In this document: piece after piece, positions 21,646 through 32,490 of the stretch
Numbering within the stretch: position 1 is the first letter of the stretch
Layout: each line of letters opens with the position of its first letter
Assembly: GCF_048569485.1 (NCBI RefSeq)
Contig: NC_134353.1
Location: 706,162,841 to 706,226,840, forward strand
From: Anomaloglossus baeobatrachus
Lineage: Eukaryota > Chordata > Amphibia > Anura > Aromobatidae
Direction of reading: 5' to 3'
DNA: 64,000 nucleotides
Program-made: the position numbers and the translations under genes
Notes under the pieces: model-generated
What the model saw: only the letters and a program-made list of their open reading frames with translations
Told to the model about the DNA's origin: nothing
Databases searched by the model: none

Positions 21646-21812
21646 GCCACGTTCCTGGGTACCTCCGCAGCACTTTCCCCCCGTGTGCAGAGAGATTGGT
21701 GCCACTGGTGAGCCGCAGTGAGCCGGTTAGGAGTCGAGGTGGCTGGAGCTCAGCAGCTAGGTGACCGGTGCCATTAGCCAGCAGGCCACGCCCCCCAGAA
21801 ATGTTATTTATT

Positions 21813-22620
21813 AATTCTTTTGTGTGACATAACTCCCTGGTTAAAAGGCATAAAAATGTAAAAGTTTGAAAATTGAGACGTTTTTTAAATTTTCACTAAA
21901 TTTTTTCTTTTTTTTTTTTTACACAAACGCAAAAAAATATTTTCATAAATTTACCACTGACATGAAGTACAACGTGTAATGAAAAGATAGCTGATGCCAT
22001 GTCGCCTTTGGACAGTCCCTGATGTGCCTAGCCTAAACAGTGAAACTACCCCACAACTGACCAGATTTTGAAAACTAGACCCCTCAAGAAATTTATCTAG
22101 ATGTTTAGTGAGCACCTTCAACCTCCAGGGGCTTCACATAAGTTTATAACGTTGAGCCGTGAAAATGAAAAAATAAATAGAGGTGCTAGAACAGCAGAAA
22201 TCCCCCACAAAGTGACCCCATTTTACAAACTGCACCCCTCAATCAATTTATCTACGGATGCAGTGAGCATGTTGACACTACAAGGGCTGTCACAAAATTT
22301 TATACTATTGGATGGTGTTGAAAAGATATTTTTTAATACTAAAATGTTGTTTTAACCCCAGATTTCCAATTTTCACAAGGTGAATCTGTAAAAAGGCCTG
22401 ATAATGTGTTCCACATTTTATCCTGAACGTGGCAATACCACACATGTGACTGTACAGTACTATTTGGCCTCACCGCAGGGCACAGGAGAGAATGAGCAAC
22501 ATTTGATTGTTGGAGCACAGATTTACCTAGAATAACTGTCTCCATTTCCAAAGCCCCCAAGTGTTAGAACAGCAGAAACCCGCTAAAATGACCAAATGTT
22601 AGAAATTACACCCATCTGGG
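21813..22620 (+). repeat. Interspersed repeat family B, right half (split by L1)
   Basis: Continues the copy that starts at 15783, with CATAACT.CCTGGTTAAAAGG followed by GAAGTACAACGTGTAATGAAAAG. Further along are blocks like CCCCATTTTACAAACTGCACCCCTCAA that belong to the longer version of the family. Non-coding. Confidence 0.6.
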
Positions 22621-22825
22621 AGTTCATCTACAGGTGTAGTGACTGGTTATTCTCTAGAGTCAAACACAATGAGTGCTGCAGAATTAAAGATTGCAAAACA
22701 GCGACTGTCATGCCCAGTACATTGTAGTGCCCATACATTGTGCCCAGCTCGTGCTTCTGGAAACCTGCACCCTGTAAATTAAGCTGGCTACCTCACTACA
22801 ACAATGCCAAACATATGGACGTTAA

Positions 22826-23198
22826 GGCTATGTGCGCACTTTGCGTTTTTACCTGCGTTTCCGCAGTGTTTTGAACTGCAGCGTTTTCATGCCAAAATGC
22901 ATGCGTTTTTATTTTCAAGCAAAGTCTATGGGAAATGGGGATTTCTTGTGCGCACTTTGCAGTTCAAAACGCTGCGTTTAATTTGCATATTTTTGGGCAA
23001 AAACTCAGCGTTCAAAGAAGCAGCATGTCAATTGCTTTTGGCAGCGTTTTGCTAACATTGAAGTCAATGAGAAGTTGCAAAACGCAATCAACATCAAAAT
23101 TCTAGCGTTTTACATGCTTTTTTGATGCAGAATACATGCGTTTTGAACCAATTATTTGTCTGCGTTTTTGGCAAAATATTAATGGCGTGATATGTCCC

Positions 23199-23234
<36 letters not shown>

Positions 23235-23573
23235 ATCCGACAATTAAATTTAAGAAAATCCATAAATAAATGTAATTATATGCATAATTATCACAAAGTT
23301 ATAATTTTAATAAAATAAGCCATTTTTTAATTAATAATAATCTTGATATTTGTTATTTTTTTATAGTGTTTGTATGTTTATACTTTATTTAACATTGTAT
23401 TATTAGTCAAAACGCATCTGATTTTTAAGCAGTAAAAAAGCATGTAAAACGCAGTAAAAACGCATGCGTATTTATAGCGTTTTTGTGGTCAAAACCAACT
23501 TTGGCAAAAACCATTTCTGCCAAAGAGTGCGTTTAGAACTACAACTACCTCGACGCAAAGTGCGCACATAGCC
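22826..23573. mobile_element. Harbinger-type miniature element, 748 bp
   Basis: Inverted ends GGCTATGTGCGCACTTTGCG and CGCAAAGTGCGCACATAGCC with TAA on both sides (22823-22825 and 23574-23576). The body alternates GCGTTTT and AAAACGC words and includes a CA microsatellite at 23202-23230. It is the complete counterpart of the truncated copy at 1-734. Confidence 0.85.
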
Positions 23574-23667
23574 TAACTTTGGTTTAGGCACATTGTAGGG
23601 CTCAGAAGGGAGGGGGGGTGGAATTTGGGAGTATAGCTTTTGATGGATTTCTTTTTTGAGGGGTGGG

Positions 23668-23742
23668 GTAGGGTGTGTGTGTGTGTGTGTGTGTGGGTGT
23701 GTGTGTGTGTGTGGGTGTGGGGGTGTGGGGGTGTGGGTGTGG
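23668..23742. repeat. GT/GGGTGT simple repeat
   Basis: Runs of GTGTGT with interspersed GGGTGTGGG. Slippage-prone simple repeat; the open frame through it is an artefact. Confidence 0.9.
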
Positions 23743-24417
23743 GGGGGGAAATAGCATTTTTCCAGAGCCTTTATGCTACCAGTAACATGGAAGCTGCCTA
23801 TACTGCAATGTGGGGTACAAAATATTTTGGATCATTTCACATTTATCCTGTGCTCTGTGCCTAGCACTTACATCACAGTTTCCATCTACGTATCCAAAAT
23901 ACGTGATTCAGGTGAAACCCCCGATTCAGCAATTCACTGAATAGAGGCAGCAAAGTTACTTCAGACTCCATTTGGCCTCTGATCTGTGGTGTCCGTCTTT
24001 TCAAAGGTGAACAAAAGTGTTGATGATGGCATTTTGTGCATGCCAACAAAAGATGTGTAAAAACATGGACACCACTGGACCACAGACCATACAGGAGCTT
24101 AAAGTGATTCCCTCTGCCTCATTACAGTAAATTTGCAGTTGGGAATTTTATCAGAATCACGCTTTTCAGAAATTTACACGTAATCCTCAGTGTAAGCGTT
24201 CAGCGTAGAGAGCAAGCTAAATGTGAGCTGATGTTTGAGAGACAGAATAAACATATCAAAAGCAGTTTAAGTGACTTAATTATGCTGTTCTCCTTGCGGT
24301 ACAAGTGATTAGGCAGTACGATTTACGATTAAAGCGATACCAGATTGTTTACAAAATAAATTTTTTTTGCATCATCGAATTTTGAAGGCTATAGTTTTTT
24401 TTTATTCTGCGGCCCTC
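23743..24417. other. Non-coding stretch, nothing recognised
   Basis: No domain-bearing frame and no repeat boundary could be supported. Confidence 0.4.
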
Positions 24418-24715
24418 TTCCTCTTGTGGCCCGCGGACCCCGTGATGATCACGACTGGTGTGGGAGCCGCCACCATCTGCACTTTATGTCAGCTGATTTG
24501 TGGTGCCACGTAGAGAAGCTCTCCTCCCCAGGTATACCAATGGCTGTGTATGACGTTAGCTGCTGGCCTCTGATTGACCTGCGGCTGCCGTTGGTATAGC
24601 TGTGCAGAGCTTGTCTCTGCATGGCACTGCAAATCATTACACTAACAAAGTGCGGAGGGTGGTGGGCCCTGTAATGGCAGCAATCGTCACGGGGGTCTAC
24701 GGGCTGCAAGAAACA
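24418..24715. repeat. Imperfect long inverted repeat
   Basis: The left arm starts CTTGTGGCCCGCGGACCCCG and the right arm, ending with CGTCACGGGGGTCTACGGGC, is its diverged complement. Inner words such as GGTATACCAATGG and CCGTTGGTATAGC also mirror each other. It looks like a foldback or miniature element without clear target duplication. Confidence 0.5.
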
Positions 24716-24864
24716 GAAAAGAGGGCACCGAGAGGAGAGAGGACAGGTGAGAATTTTTTTTTATTGTGTATGAGAACAATAGCATAATAGGGGACATTAC
24801 TACAGCATGGGAAATTGCTACATGAAGGGGACTAGGAAAGGACAATTCTACAAGAAGAGGACCA

Positions 24865-25095
24865 GCATGGGCACAGTACTACAGGATAGGGATAAGGATG
24901 GGCACATTAGTACATTATAGGAACAAGGATGAGGCACATTACTGCAGGGACAAGATGGGCACATTACTACAGGATGGGGATGAGAATGGGCACATTACTA
25001 CAGGATGGGGACAAGAATGGGCACATTACTACAGGATGGGGACGAGAATGGGCACATTACTACAAGATGACAAGGATAGGAACATTACTAAAAGA
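24865..25095. repeat. Minisatellite, 31-bp unit
   Basis: About six to seven copies of a unit that contains GGGCACATTACTACAGGATG plus GGGACGAGAAT. The central copies are nearly identical and the outer ones degenerate. Confidence 0.85.
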
Positions 25096-25742
25096 TGTTT
25101 ACCAAACTTACTATATGGTGCTAATTGTAAAACGATATTACTTAAAAGAAAGGGATAAAACGTGTAAAAAAAAAAAAAAAAATAATTCTAAATTAAGCAG
25201 GATTATTTTTTTTTTTACTATTTCAAAATGCTTTTTTTTATATAAATTGAATTAAAAGAATTGCACATTTGTTATAATAAACGTGCAAAAAAATGTTAAA
25301 AAACATGATCAAAAAGGTGTATGGAAAACAAAAATGGTTTCACTAAAAATGTACCTGCAAAGAATGTGCCCCCCCCCCCAATTAATTTGTTTCCTGTTTG
25401 GCCCTTATACTCAGCACAGTTTGAGGCCCCTGTGTTAGCGCGTACCTTGGGAGTTAACATTCTTACACAAAGGTTCATACTGCCGTCTTCAGCTCGTCAT
25501 TTGCATTTATGAAGTTTGCAACCCAATTCTAGTTTTAAACTTTTTCCCATTTCGGCAGGACACTCCCAAAAAAGCATGCAGCATAGGTTCCTGTGTCTAG
25601 CACGCTGCTGCTTTCACTGACTCATGTGGCAGCCTTGCTCCTTCCCCTTTCTGCTTTTCTTTATAGCTGCTGTTATTGTTTAATCATTTAATTGTGGGAC
25701 AGGAGGAGTGTGTTTTGTATTTTTTCTTCTTCTTCCCATCAG

Positions 25743-25778
25743 GCCTCAGTTATGCTCAGCTTGTAAGACGACAAAAAG
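25743..25778 (+). other. Candidate 36-nt microexon of an unidentified host gene
   Basis: A strong pyrimidine tract (TTTTTTCTTCTTCTTCCCATC) ends in CAG at 25742. A 36-nt segment follows and is closed by AAAAAG|GTGAGTA, a near-perfect donor. The length is a multiple of three. One reading frame is open and gives LSYAQLVRRQK; the frame that starts at the first base has a stop. The surroundings are not obviously repetitive. I do not recognise the peptide, and a chance acceptor-donor pair cannot be excluded. Confidence 0.3.
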
Positions 25779-26040
25779 GTGAGTACAAGATGGTGTGAAT
25801 GAGAATAGATTAACCCCGTGCAGTCACACCCACAACACGTGCAAGGACACTATGTACAGTGACAAAGGGCATCACAGTTTCCATGCCTTTGTCTACTATT
25901 CCATGATAAGGAATCACTATCTTTTGTGTAGATATTTGGTATAAAAGGCCACAGAAGTAGCTTCTGTATGTTCTCGGATAGGAGTGGGAGAAAAAAAAGC
26001 ATCTATTAGCTATCCACTTGTTTCAGTATAATAATAATAA

Positions 26041-26281
26041 TATAATATTTATATAGCACTATTAATTCTGCAGTGCTTTACATACATTGGCAATACTGTC
26101 CCCATTGGGGCTCACAATCTAGAGTCCCTATCTGTATGTCTTTGGAGTGTGGGAGGAAACCCACGCAAGCACAGGGGGAACATACAAACTCCTTGCAGAT
26201 ATTGTCCTTGGTGGGACTCGAACCCAGGACCCCAGCGCTGCAAAGCTGCAGTGCTAGCCACTGAGCCACCATGCCACCCCA
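26041..26281 (-). mobile_element. V-SINE-like tRNA-derived SINE, internally deleted
   Basis: On the minus strand the unit begins with a tRNA-like head: an A-box region TGGCTCAGTGGCTAGCACT and a B-box GGTTCGAGTCCC (near 26213-26224). Then comes a conserved central domain with GTATGTTCCCCC and TCCCACACTCCAAAGACATA, and a tail with GTAAAGCACTGCAGAATTAAT plus (ATT)n. Such heads, cores and L2-like tails define V-SINEs of fish and amphibians, which are copied by L2-type reverse transcriptase. Part of the central domain is missing compared with the copy at 55575-55877. Confidence 0.8.
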
Positions 26282-27316
26282 TATACAGGATGCAGCAGTC
26301 GGAGAACTTAATGTCTGCAGCCTTGTGCTTTCTAATTATAGCAAAAAATTGCTTTAATAAATTATTTTACTGAAGCATATAATTACAAGTAGCGTTAGTA
26401 TACATTTGCATATCTGTGTGACACGTCCGAGTGTTGTACAACACTTGGACCCATAGAGCAGAATGGATTTAATCACACATTTGTTAAGATCCCAGATCAG
26501 AGAGTGAGATCCGTGAGACTTGGAGCATGCGCTATTCTCAGCCGATTTGCAGATCAGACTTTCAAGTGTATGTGTATTTGTGATCTGTTGCTTTGTGATA
26601 ACCTTGAATAAAAACATGTGACCTTCCAAGGGTTTATACGTATTGGCTTGGGAGCAAGCATGCCTCTTCTTCACTGTAAAAAAAACTGAAGAAAATAAGA
26701 TTACACGAGAAAAATAGCAGCATTCGGTCCATTTCTCTACGATGTGTGAACCTAGCCTTAAGGTGGGACCACACGGTGCGGGTGATTGCATGATTATGAA
26801 ACAAAATCCTGCGGCAATTGGCACAATGTAGCCTCACCCATAAACGTGCTGGTTTATAAATGCTACCGTAATTACTACAGTCTTTCGAGCAAGCAATGCT
26901 TCCTCTCTGCAATGGGAAGAAAAGAGAAGAGTGACAAGTGTAACATGAGCTAGCAGAAACGGACCAAAACTGTACAGCACTTGTACTCTAGGACTTGTTC
27001 ATAAGAAGTGAGATTTACAGTAAAAAATGGCTGAACTAAAGAGAGGCTTTTCATATGACCCTGTACATGAGTAATTATTAGCACGGTTAAAGAAACAACA
27101 ACAAACGCTGGAATAGTACTTTATTTCACCGTTTGTTACCCATCAGTAGTGTATATTCAGTGTGTGCATGAAAATACTTATGTTGCGTCTTCTGCCGTTT
27201 CCAGCGCTGCTCTGGTCTGTCTCATGCTTCATATGACCACTGATCTTTCTTTTCAGCTCCCACCATGGACTGTTAGTTCCGGTCTTTCTTAACGCAAGTC
27301 TATGACAGCCTCATTC
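26282..27316. other. Non-coding stretch with fragments of short repeats
   Basis: Contains a possible miniature-element end near 26756 (AAGGTGGGACCACACGGTGCG). No gene is recognised; the longest frame (156 codons, minus) has no domain. Confidence 0.4.
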
Positions 27317-27319
27317 TAA

Positions 27320-27880
27320 AGCCTGCTTTACACCAGGCAATCTATCGTGCGATAGATCGTCGGGGTCACGGTTTTTGTGACGCACATCCGGCATCGCTGG
27401 CGATGCCGGCCTGTGTGACACCTCCTAGCGACGCAGTATCGCTCACAAATCGTGAGTCGGGTACTGCTCGTTAGGTTCCATAATATCGGTTACTTTAGTT
27501 GACCATCGTTTCCGTGGTAGCACACGTCGCTCCGTGTGACACCACGGGAACGATGATCAGCTCACCTGCCTCCCGCGGCCGCCGCCGTCTCTATGTGGAA
27601 GGAAGGAGGTGGGCGGGATGTTTACATCCTGCTCATCTCCGCCCCTCCGCTTCTATTGGCCGGCGGCCGTGTGACGTCGCTGTGACGCCGAACGTCCCTC
27701 CCACTCCAGGAAGTGGACGTTCGCCGCCCACAGCGAGGTCGCACGAGAGGTAAGTATGTGTGACGGGGGTTACTACCTTTGTGCGACACGGGCAGCGATT
27801 TGCCCGTGACGCAAAAAGGACGGGGGCGGGTACGATCGATTGTGAAATCGCACAATCGGTCGTACCGTGTAAAGCAGGCT
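27320..27880. mobile_element. Harbinger-type miniature element, 561 bp
   Basis: Inverted ends AGCCTGCTTTACAC and GTGTAAAGCAGGCT, flanked by TAA on both sides (27317-27319 and 27881-27883). The inside is GC-rich with CGATCGATTGTGAAATCGCAC-like inverted words. Non-coding. Confidence 0.82.
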
Positions 27881-28504
27881 TAAGTCTCACTCATAGCCTT
27901 GGATTTAGAAAGTGACTTCCAGTCCAAACAGAAAAGGCGTTGTGAGTAGAGGAGCGATGTTCGTCAATTTCATGTTCGAGTGATCTTCTGGGGTGTTCGA
28001 GCTCGAGCTTTTTGCTAAAAGCACGACAGTTTGAGTTAGGTTCGAGAACGGTTCGATCAACAAAAGCGTGGCTTTTCACAGTAAGGCTATGTGCACATGT
28101 TGCTATCTGCATGCGTCCTGCGTCCCAAGCACAATCCATCTCTCTTTCCTACTCACCGATCACGGGCGTCTTGCTGCACGGCTGTCACAAATCTTCGGCG
28201 ACTTTTCCTCTTTGAATAATGAAGCGGCAGCCATTTTCTAATCAGGTATTCCGTGCTTTCCCCGCACACTGGCGCCCATGATTGGTTGCAGGCAGACACG
28301 CTCCCACGATGAGTGACAGCTGTTTCACTGCAACCAATCACAGCCGCCGGTGGGTGGCTCTATATCGTGCAGTAAAATAAATAAATAAAAAAAAAATGCT
28401 GTCTCTCCCCCCCCTCTCCACGTAGCAATGAAGTGAATCACGCTGTCACCAGAAACTTCACTATGCAATGCAGACGTCAAGATTACCAAATCTGCCTATC
28501 TTTA

Positions 28505-28575
28505 TCATTAGAGGCAGTAGGTTAGTGGATAGAGTGCCCGCTTAAGAAGCATAACTTTACGAGTTCTAGTCCAGA
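28505..28575 (+). other. tRNA-like segment, probably a decayed tRNA or SINE head
   Basis: The segment holds an A-box-like stretch (TTAGTGGATAGAGTGCC) and, about 35 nt further on, a B-box-like GAGTTCTAGTCC. The acceptor stem cannot be paired and the B-box has lost conserved bases, so it is not a working tRNA gene. Confidence 0.3.
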
Positions 28576-29843
28576 TTTAAATTTATTTTTTTTAATTTTA
28601 AATTATTATTATATATTTATAATTATAATTTAATTATGCACTGAGGGTAGGAGACGGACATCAGCTGTGAGCCGCGGGACACACCTCTAAAATCGGAGCA
28701 GTTCATGGAATGAGGCTGCATTTCTCTCTTTCTCTCCTCTCTCTCTCCTCTCTCTTTCTCAGTCTCTCTTTTTCCATTTTTTTTACCTCTCTCTCCTCTT
28801 CTCTCTCTATGAATTTCATGAAATAATTTAAAAAATAAAATAAAAAAAATCGACATGAGCTTCGCCCCATTTTTCTGTCCAGCCAGGTAAACTAGGCAGC
28901 TGGGGATTGGAATCCGCAGCACAGGTTAGCCCGAGCTTTCTGGGCCCCTCTGCTGCGAATTGCAGTCTGCAGCCGTCCCAGAAAATGGCGCTTTCATAGA
29001 AGTGCCATCATCTGGCGCTGTATCCAACTCTTCCAGCTGCCCTGGTGACGGGTGGCTTGCTGGGTAATAATGAGTTAATACTAGCTTTGTTTTAATAGCT
29101 AGTATTAAATCAGAGATTCTTAATGTCAGGCAAGTTTGCCCCGGCCATTAAGAATCTCCAATAAAGGGTTAATACAAAAAAAAAAGAAAACCACACAGAG
29201 AAAAAATACTTTAATAGAAATAAATACACAGACACACTTAGAGACTCCATGTTCATTACTCCCTCGCATCCCTCCACGATCCATAGTCTTCTGTCTTCTT
29301 TCTCCTTCAACCCATGCAGCTCTGCTACATCAGACAGCGCTGCATGGGAGGAAGACGCTGCTGCTTCCCATCCAGTCTATGTCACTCAGTCAGTGAGCTG
29401 AGGCTGCAAGCTGTAAGCGGTGACGTCACCGCTGACAGGTGCGTTGCTATAGCAACGATGATCTCCGTTATTGACCGGCTGTGGCAGCCGGTGAATAACG
29501 GAACGGGGAAGCAGAACAAGTAGCCGACAATGTGCCAGAGCATCTCGCCGGTACACGGGGATGCACAAACGAGCACCGCGTACCGGAGAGATGCACTGAC
29601 AGGACCTAGCAATGACGTCTAGCCATGTGACCAGTCTGTAGCCAATGAGATAATAGACACGTGACTGGTCACATGCTTTTTTTTGACATCACGGAAGGTC
29701 CTATCATCAGTGCTAGCTAGCGGGAAGACGCAGCAATTATCAGAAGGAAAAGCGGCGGGAGACAGAGTGCAGGACGTATCGCGGGGACCTGTAAGTGTTA
29801 ATAAATATTGCCATAACTGTATGTGTACATTTATAATGTGTTT

Positions 29844-29983
29844 CTTTGTCGCTCTATTGGGAGACCCAGACAATTGGGTGTATAGGCTATGCCTCCGGAG
29901 GCCGCACAAAGTATTACACTCAAAAGTGTTAAGCCCCTCCCCTTCTGCCTATACACCCCCCGTGCTCCCACGGGCTCCTCAGT
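29844..29983 (+). repeat. Left inverted terminal repeat of DIRS element A
   Basis: Pairs with 35702-35873 in reverse orientation. It contains the perfect palindrome GCCTCCGGAGGC and the near-palindrome ACTCAAAAGTGT. Confidence 0.9.
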
Positions 29984-30987
29984 TTTTTGCTTTGTGCGAA
30001 GGAGGTCAGACACGCACGCACAGCTCCACAGATTGGTCAGCAGCAGCTGCTGACCATGTCGGATGGAAGAAAAGTGGGCCCATAGAGGGCCCCCAGCATG
30101 CTCCCTTCTCACCCCACTCTTGTCGGCGGTGTTGTAAGGTTGAGGTATCCATTGCGGGTACGGAGGCTGGAGCCCACATGCTGTTTTCCTTCCCCATCCC
30201 CCTCAGGGCTCTGGTGGAAGTGGGATCCTATCGGTCTCCAGGCACTGAGACCGTGCTTCATCCACAACTCCTGTGGAGCCTGCTGGATAGGAGCCGGGTA
30301 TCGTTCAGGGACATGGCCCTGCTACTTGGAGGTACTCTGTGTCCCCGTGGGGACCGCGCACAGCAACACTCCAGCATTGCTGGGTGTGCTAGTGCACCGG
30401 GGACCGCGGCGCTGACCGTGTTAATATGTGCCATTACACACTCAGCGTTGCTGAGTGTGTTTATGTATAGGGACTGCCGCACTGACCGCCGCTGCCATGG
30501 ACACACTGCGGCGCGGCTGGGACTTGTAGTGCGCCGGGGACTTCCACGCCGGCCGCGCTTTTACGGCGGCCGCGTTTATTACTAGAGTCCCCGGCTTTTT
30601 GCGGCCTAGTTTCCTTTCCTCCCACCCATAGCCCTGACAGGCAGGGGAAGGGCGGGACGCTGCACAGAACGAGCAGCACTGAGGGCTGGAGCATGCTTTG
30701 CATACTCCACTCCCCTCACTGTGCACAGTGCAGGCACCAGTTCCCGCTCTTTCTGGGTCACGCCCACGGCTCTCTCCTCTCCTCAGGATGCATTCCTGTC
30801 AGCTCCTCGGACGCTGCAGAGGGGGACAAAGTCTGGGAGACCCAGGCAGGGACTCTGGTGGCCTCACAACCGCTTTAAGCGGGTGGTAAGCAGCACCTGT
30901 GGTGCTAGCCCCATTGTGCAGTAGTGTAACATTATATGTTTATTTTACACCGTATAGTGCAGTTGATTTCTGGCTATATACCCTATT

Positions 30988-32490
30988 GTGTTGCTCAGGG
31001 AAGATAATAGCATGGCGCCCACGAAAGGCAGGGGTGCCAAAACACAGGCTTATTATGTTGCCTGCGCCGCATGTATGACCCCGCTACCGGCAGGTTCCAC
31101 TGACCCTCATTGTATGCACTGTTCGGCCCCTGTGGCACTTACTCAGCCAGAGCCTCTGCTAGGGGGGGCCCAGGGGGAGCCACCTGCTAACACTGTTCAG
31201 GTGACAGGGACGGAGTTTGCAAAACTCTCTGAGACTATGGCTAAGATACTGGAAGCCTTGCAGTCCAGGCCGGTATCTCAGCACAGGGACTCTGTTGATT
31301 CTTTGTTCCCTGGCCCACCTCAGCTGGACCAACAATGTCCTCCCGGGGTATCTCATAGATCCCAAGCTGAGGGTTCTGACACAGACCCCAGCCCCAGACC
31401 GACTAAGCGTGCTCGCTTAGATTTTCCCTCGACATCATCATATTGTTCAGGGTCTCAGCGAGGGGAATCGCTGGTTGATGACGCGGAAGTAGCTGATCAG
31501 GATTCTGATCCTGAGGCCGCTCTAAATCTTGATACTCCGGACGGGGACGCCATAGTGAACGACCTTATTGCGTCCATCAATCGTATGTTGGATATTTCTC
31601 CCTCAGCTCCTCCGGCGGAGGAGTCGGCTTCCCAGCAGGAGAAATTCCGTTTCAGGTTTCCCAAGCGTACACCGAGTATGTTTCTGGACCACTCTGATTT
31701 TAGAGAGGCAGTCCAGAATCACCATGCTTGTCCAGATAAGCGTTTTTCTAAGCGCCTTAAGGATACACGTTATCCCTTTCCTCCTGACATGGTCAAGGGT
31801 TGGACTCAGTGTCCCAAAGTGGATCCTCCAATCTCCAGACTGGCAGCTAGATCCATACTTGCAGTGGAAGATGGGGCTTCACTCAAAGATGCCACTGACA
31901 GGCAGATGGAGCTCTGGTTGAAATCCATCTATGAAGCTATCGGCGCTTCTTTTGCCCCAGCATTCGCAGCCGTATGGGCGCTACAAGCTATCTCAGCAGG
32001 TCAAGCGCAAATTGACGCAGCCACACGCACGTCCGCGCCACAGGTGGCGTCCATAACCACTCAGACGTCGGCATTTGCGTCTTACGCTATTAATGCTGTC
32101 CTGGACTCTGCGAGCCGTACGGCGGTTGCAGCCGCCAATTCGGTGGTACTCCGCAGGGCCTTGTGGCTACGGGAATGGAAGGCAGATTCTGTTTCCAAAA
32201 AGCGCTTAACCAGTTTGCCAATTTCTGGCGAACGATTGTTTGGCGCGCGTTTGGATGAAATCATCAAACAATCCAAGGGAAAGGATACATCCTTACCCCA
32301 GCCCAAACCGAACATACCCCAACAGAGGAAGGGGCAGTCGAGGTTTCGGTCCTTTCGGGGCGCGGGCAGGTCCCAATTCTCCTCGTCCAAAAGGCCTCAG
32401 AAAGATCAAAGGAACTCTGATGCATGGCGGTCTAAGTCACGTCCTAAACAGACCACCGGAGGTGCCGCTACCAAAGCGGCTTCCTCATGA
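30988..32490 (+). CDS. DIRS element A, gag-like frame
   Basis: First frame of the element, 500 codons. The N-terminal part has two CxxC pairs (VACAACMT and HCMHCSAP), suggesting a zinc-binding segment; the middle is acidic and serine-rich; the C-terminus is basic and arginine/serine-rich, as expected for nucleic-acid binding. Gag-like proteins in this position are usual for DIRS elements. Its end overlaps the start of the reverse transcriptase frame, an arrangement common in the family. Confidence 0.75.
   Translation: MLLREDNSMAPTKGRGAKTQAYYVACAACMTPLPAGSTDPHCMHCSAPVALTQPEPLLGGAQGEPPANTVQVTGTEFAKLSETMAKILEALQSRPVSQHRDSVDSLFPGPPQLDQQCPPGVSHRSQAEGSDTDPSPRPTKRARLDFPSTSSYCSGSQRGESLVDDAEVADQDSDPEAALNLDTPDGDAIVNDLIASINRMLDISPSAPPAEESASQQEKFRFRFPKRTPSMFLDHSDFREAVQNHHACPDKRFSKRLKDTRYPFPPDMVKGWTQCPKVDPPISRLAARSILAVEDGASLKDATDRQMELWLKSIYEAIGASFAPAFAAVWALQAISAGQAQIDAATRTSAPQVASITTQTSAFASYAINAVLDSASRTAVAAANSVVLRRALWLREWKADSVSKKRLTSLPISGERLFGARLDEIIKQSKGKDTSLPQPKPNIPQQRKGQSRFRSFRGAGRSQFSSSKRPQKDQRNSDAWRSKSRPKQTTGGAATKAASS

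Larger units (their letters stand above)
16390..21796 (-). mobile_element. Full-length L1-type LINE with 16-bp target duplication
   Basis: The 5.4-kb element reads on the minus strand: a short GC-rich 5' leader starting GGGGGGCGTGGCC at 21796, ORF1, a gap of about 280 bp, ORF2 and a 3' tail that ends in a poly(A) run (poly-T at about 16390-16400 on the plus strand). The exact duplication AGAAATGTTATTTATT flanks it (16374-16389 and 21797-21812). The target is a copy of repeat family B, whose halves abut once the L1 is removed. It is full-length, has open frames and an exact target duplication, so the insertion is recent. Confidence 0.95.

Noticed and set aside
24865-25095. 31-bp direct repeats considered as a CRISPR array
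   Set aside because: The units follow each other without spacers; it is a minisatellite.
29683-30585. 300-codon frame, plus strand, across the left end of DIRS element A
   Set aside because: It crosses the element boundary and the terminal repeat, has no domain and lies upstream of the gag-like frame.
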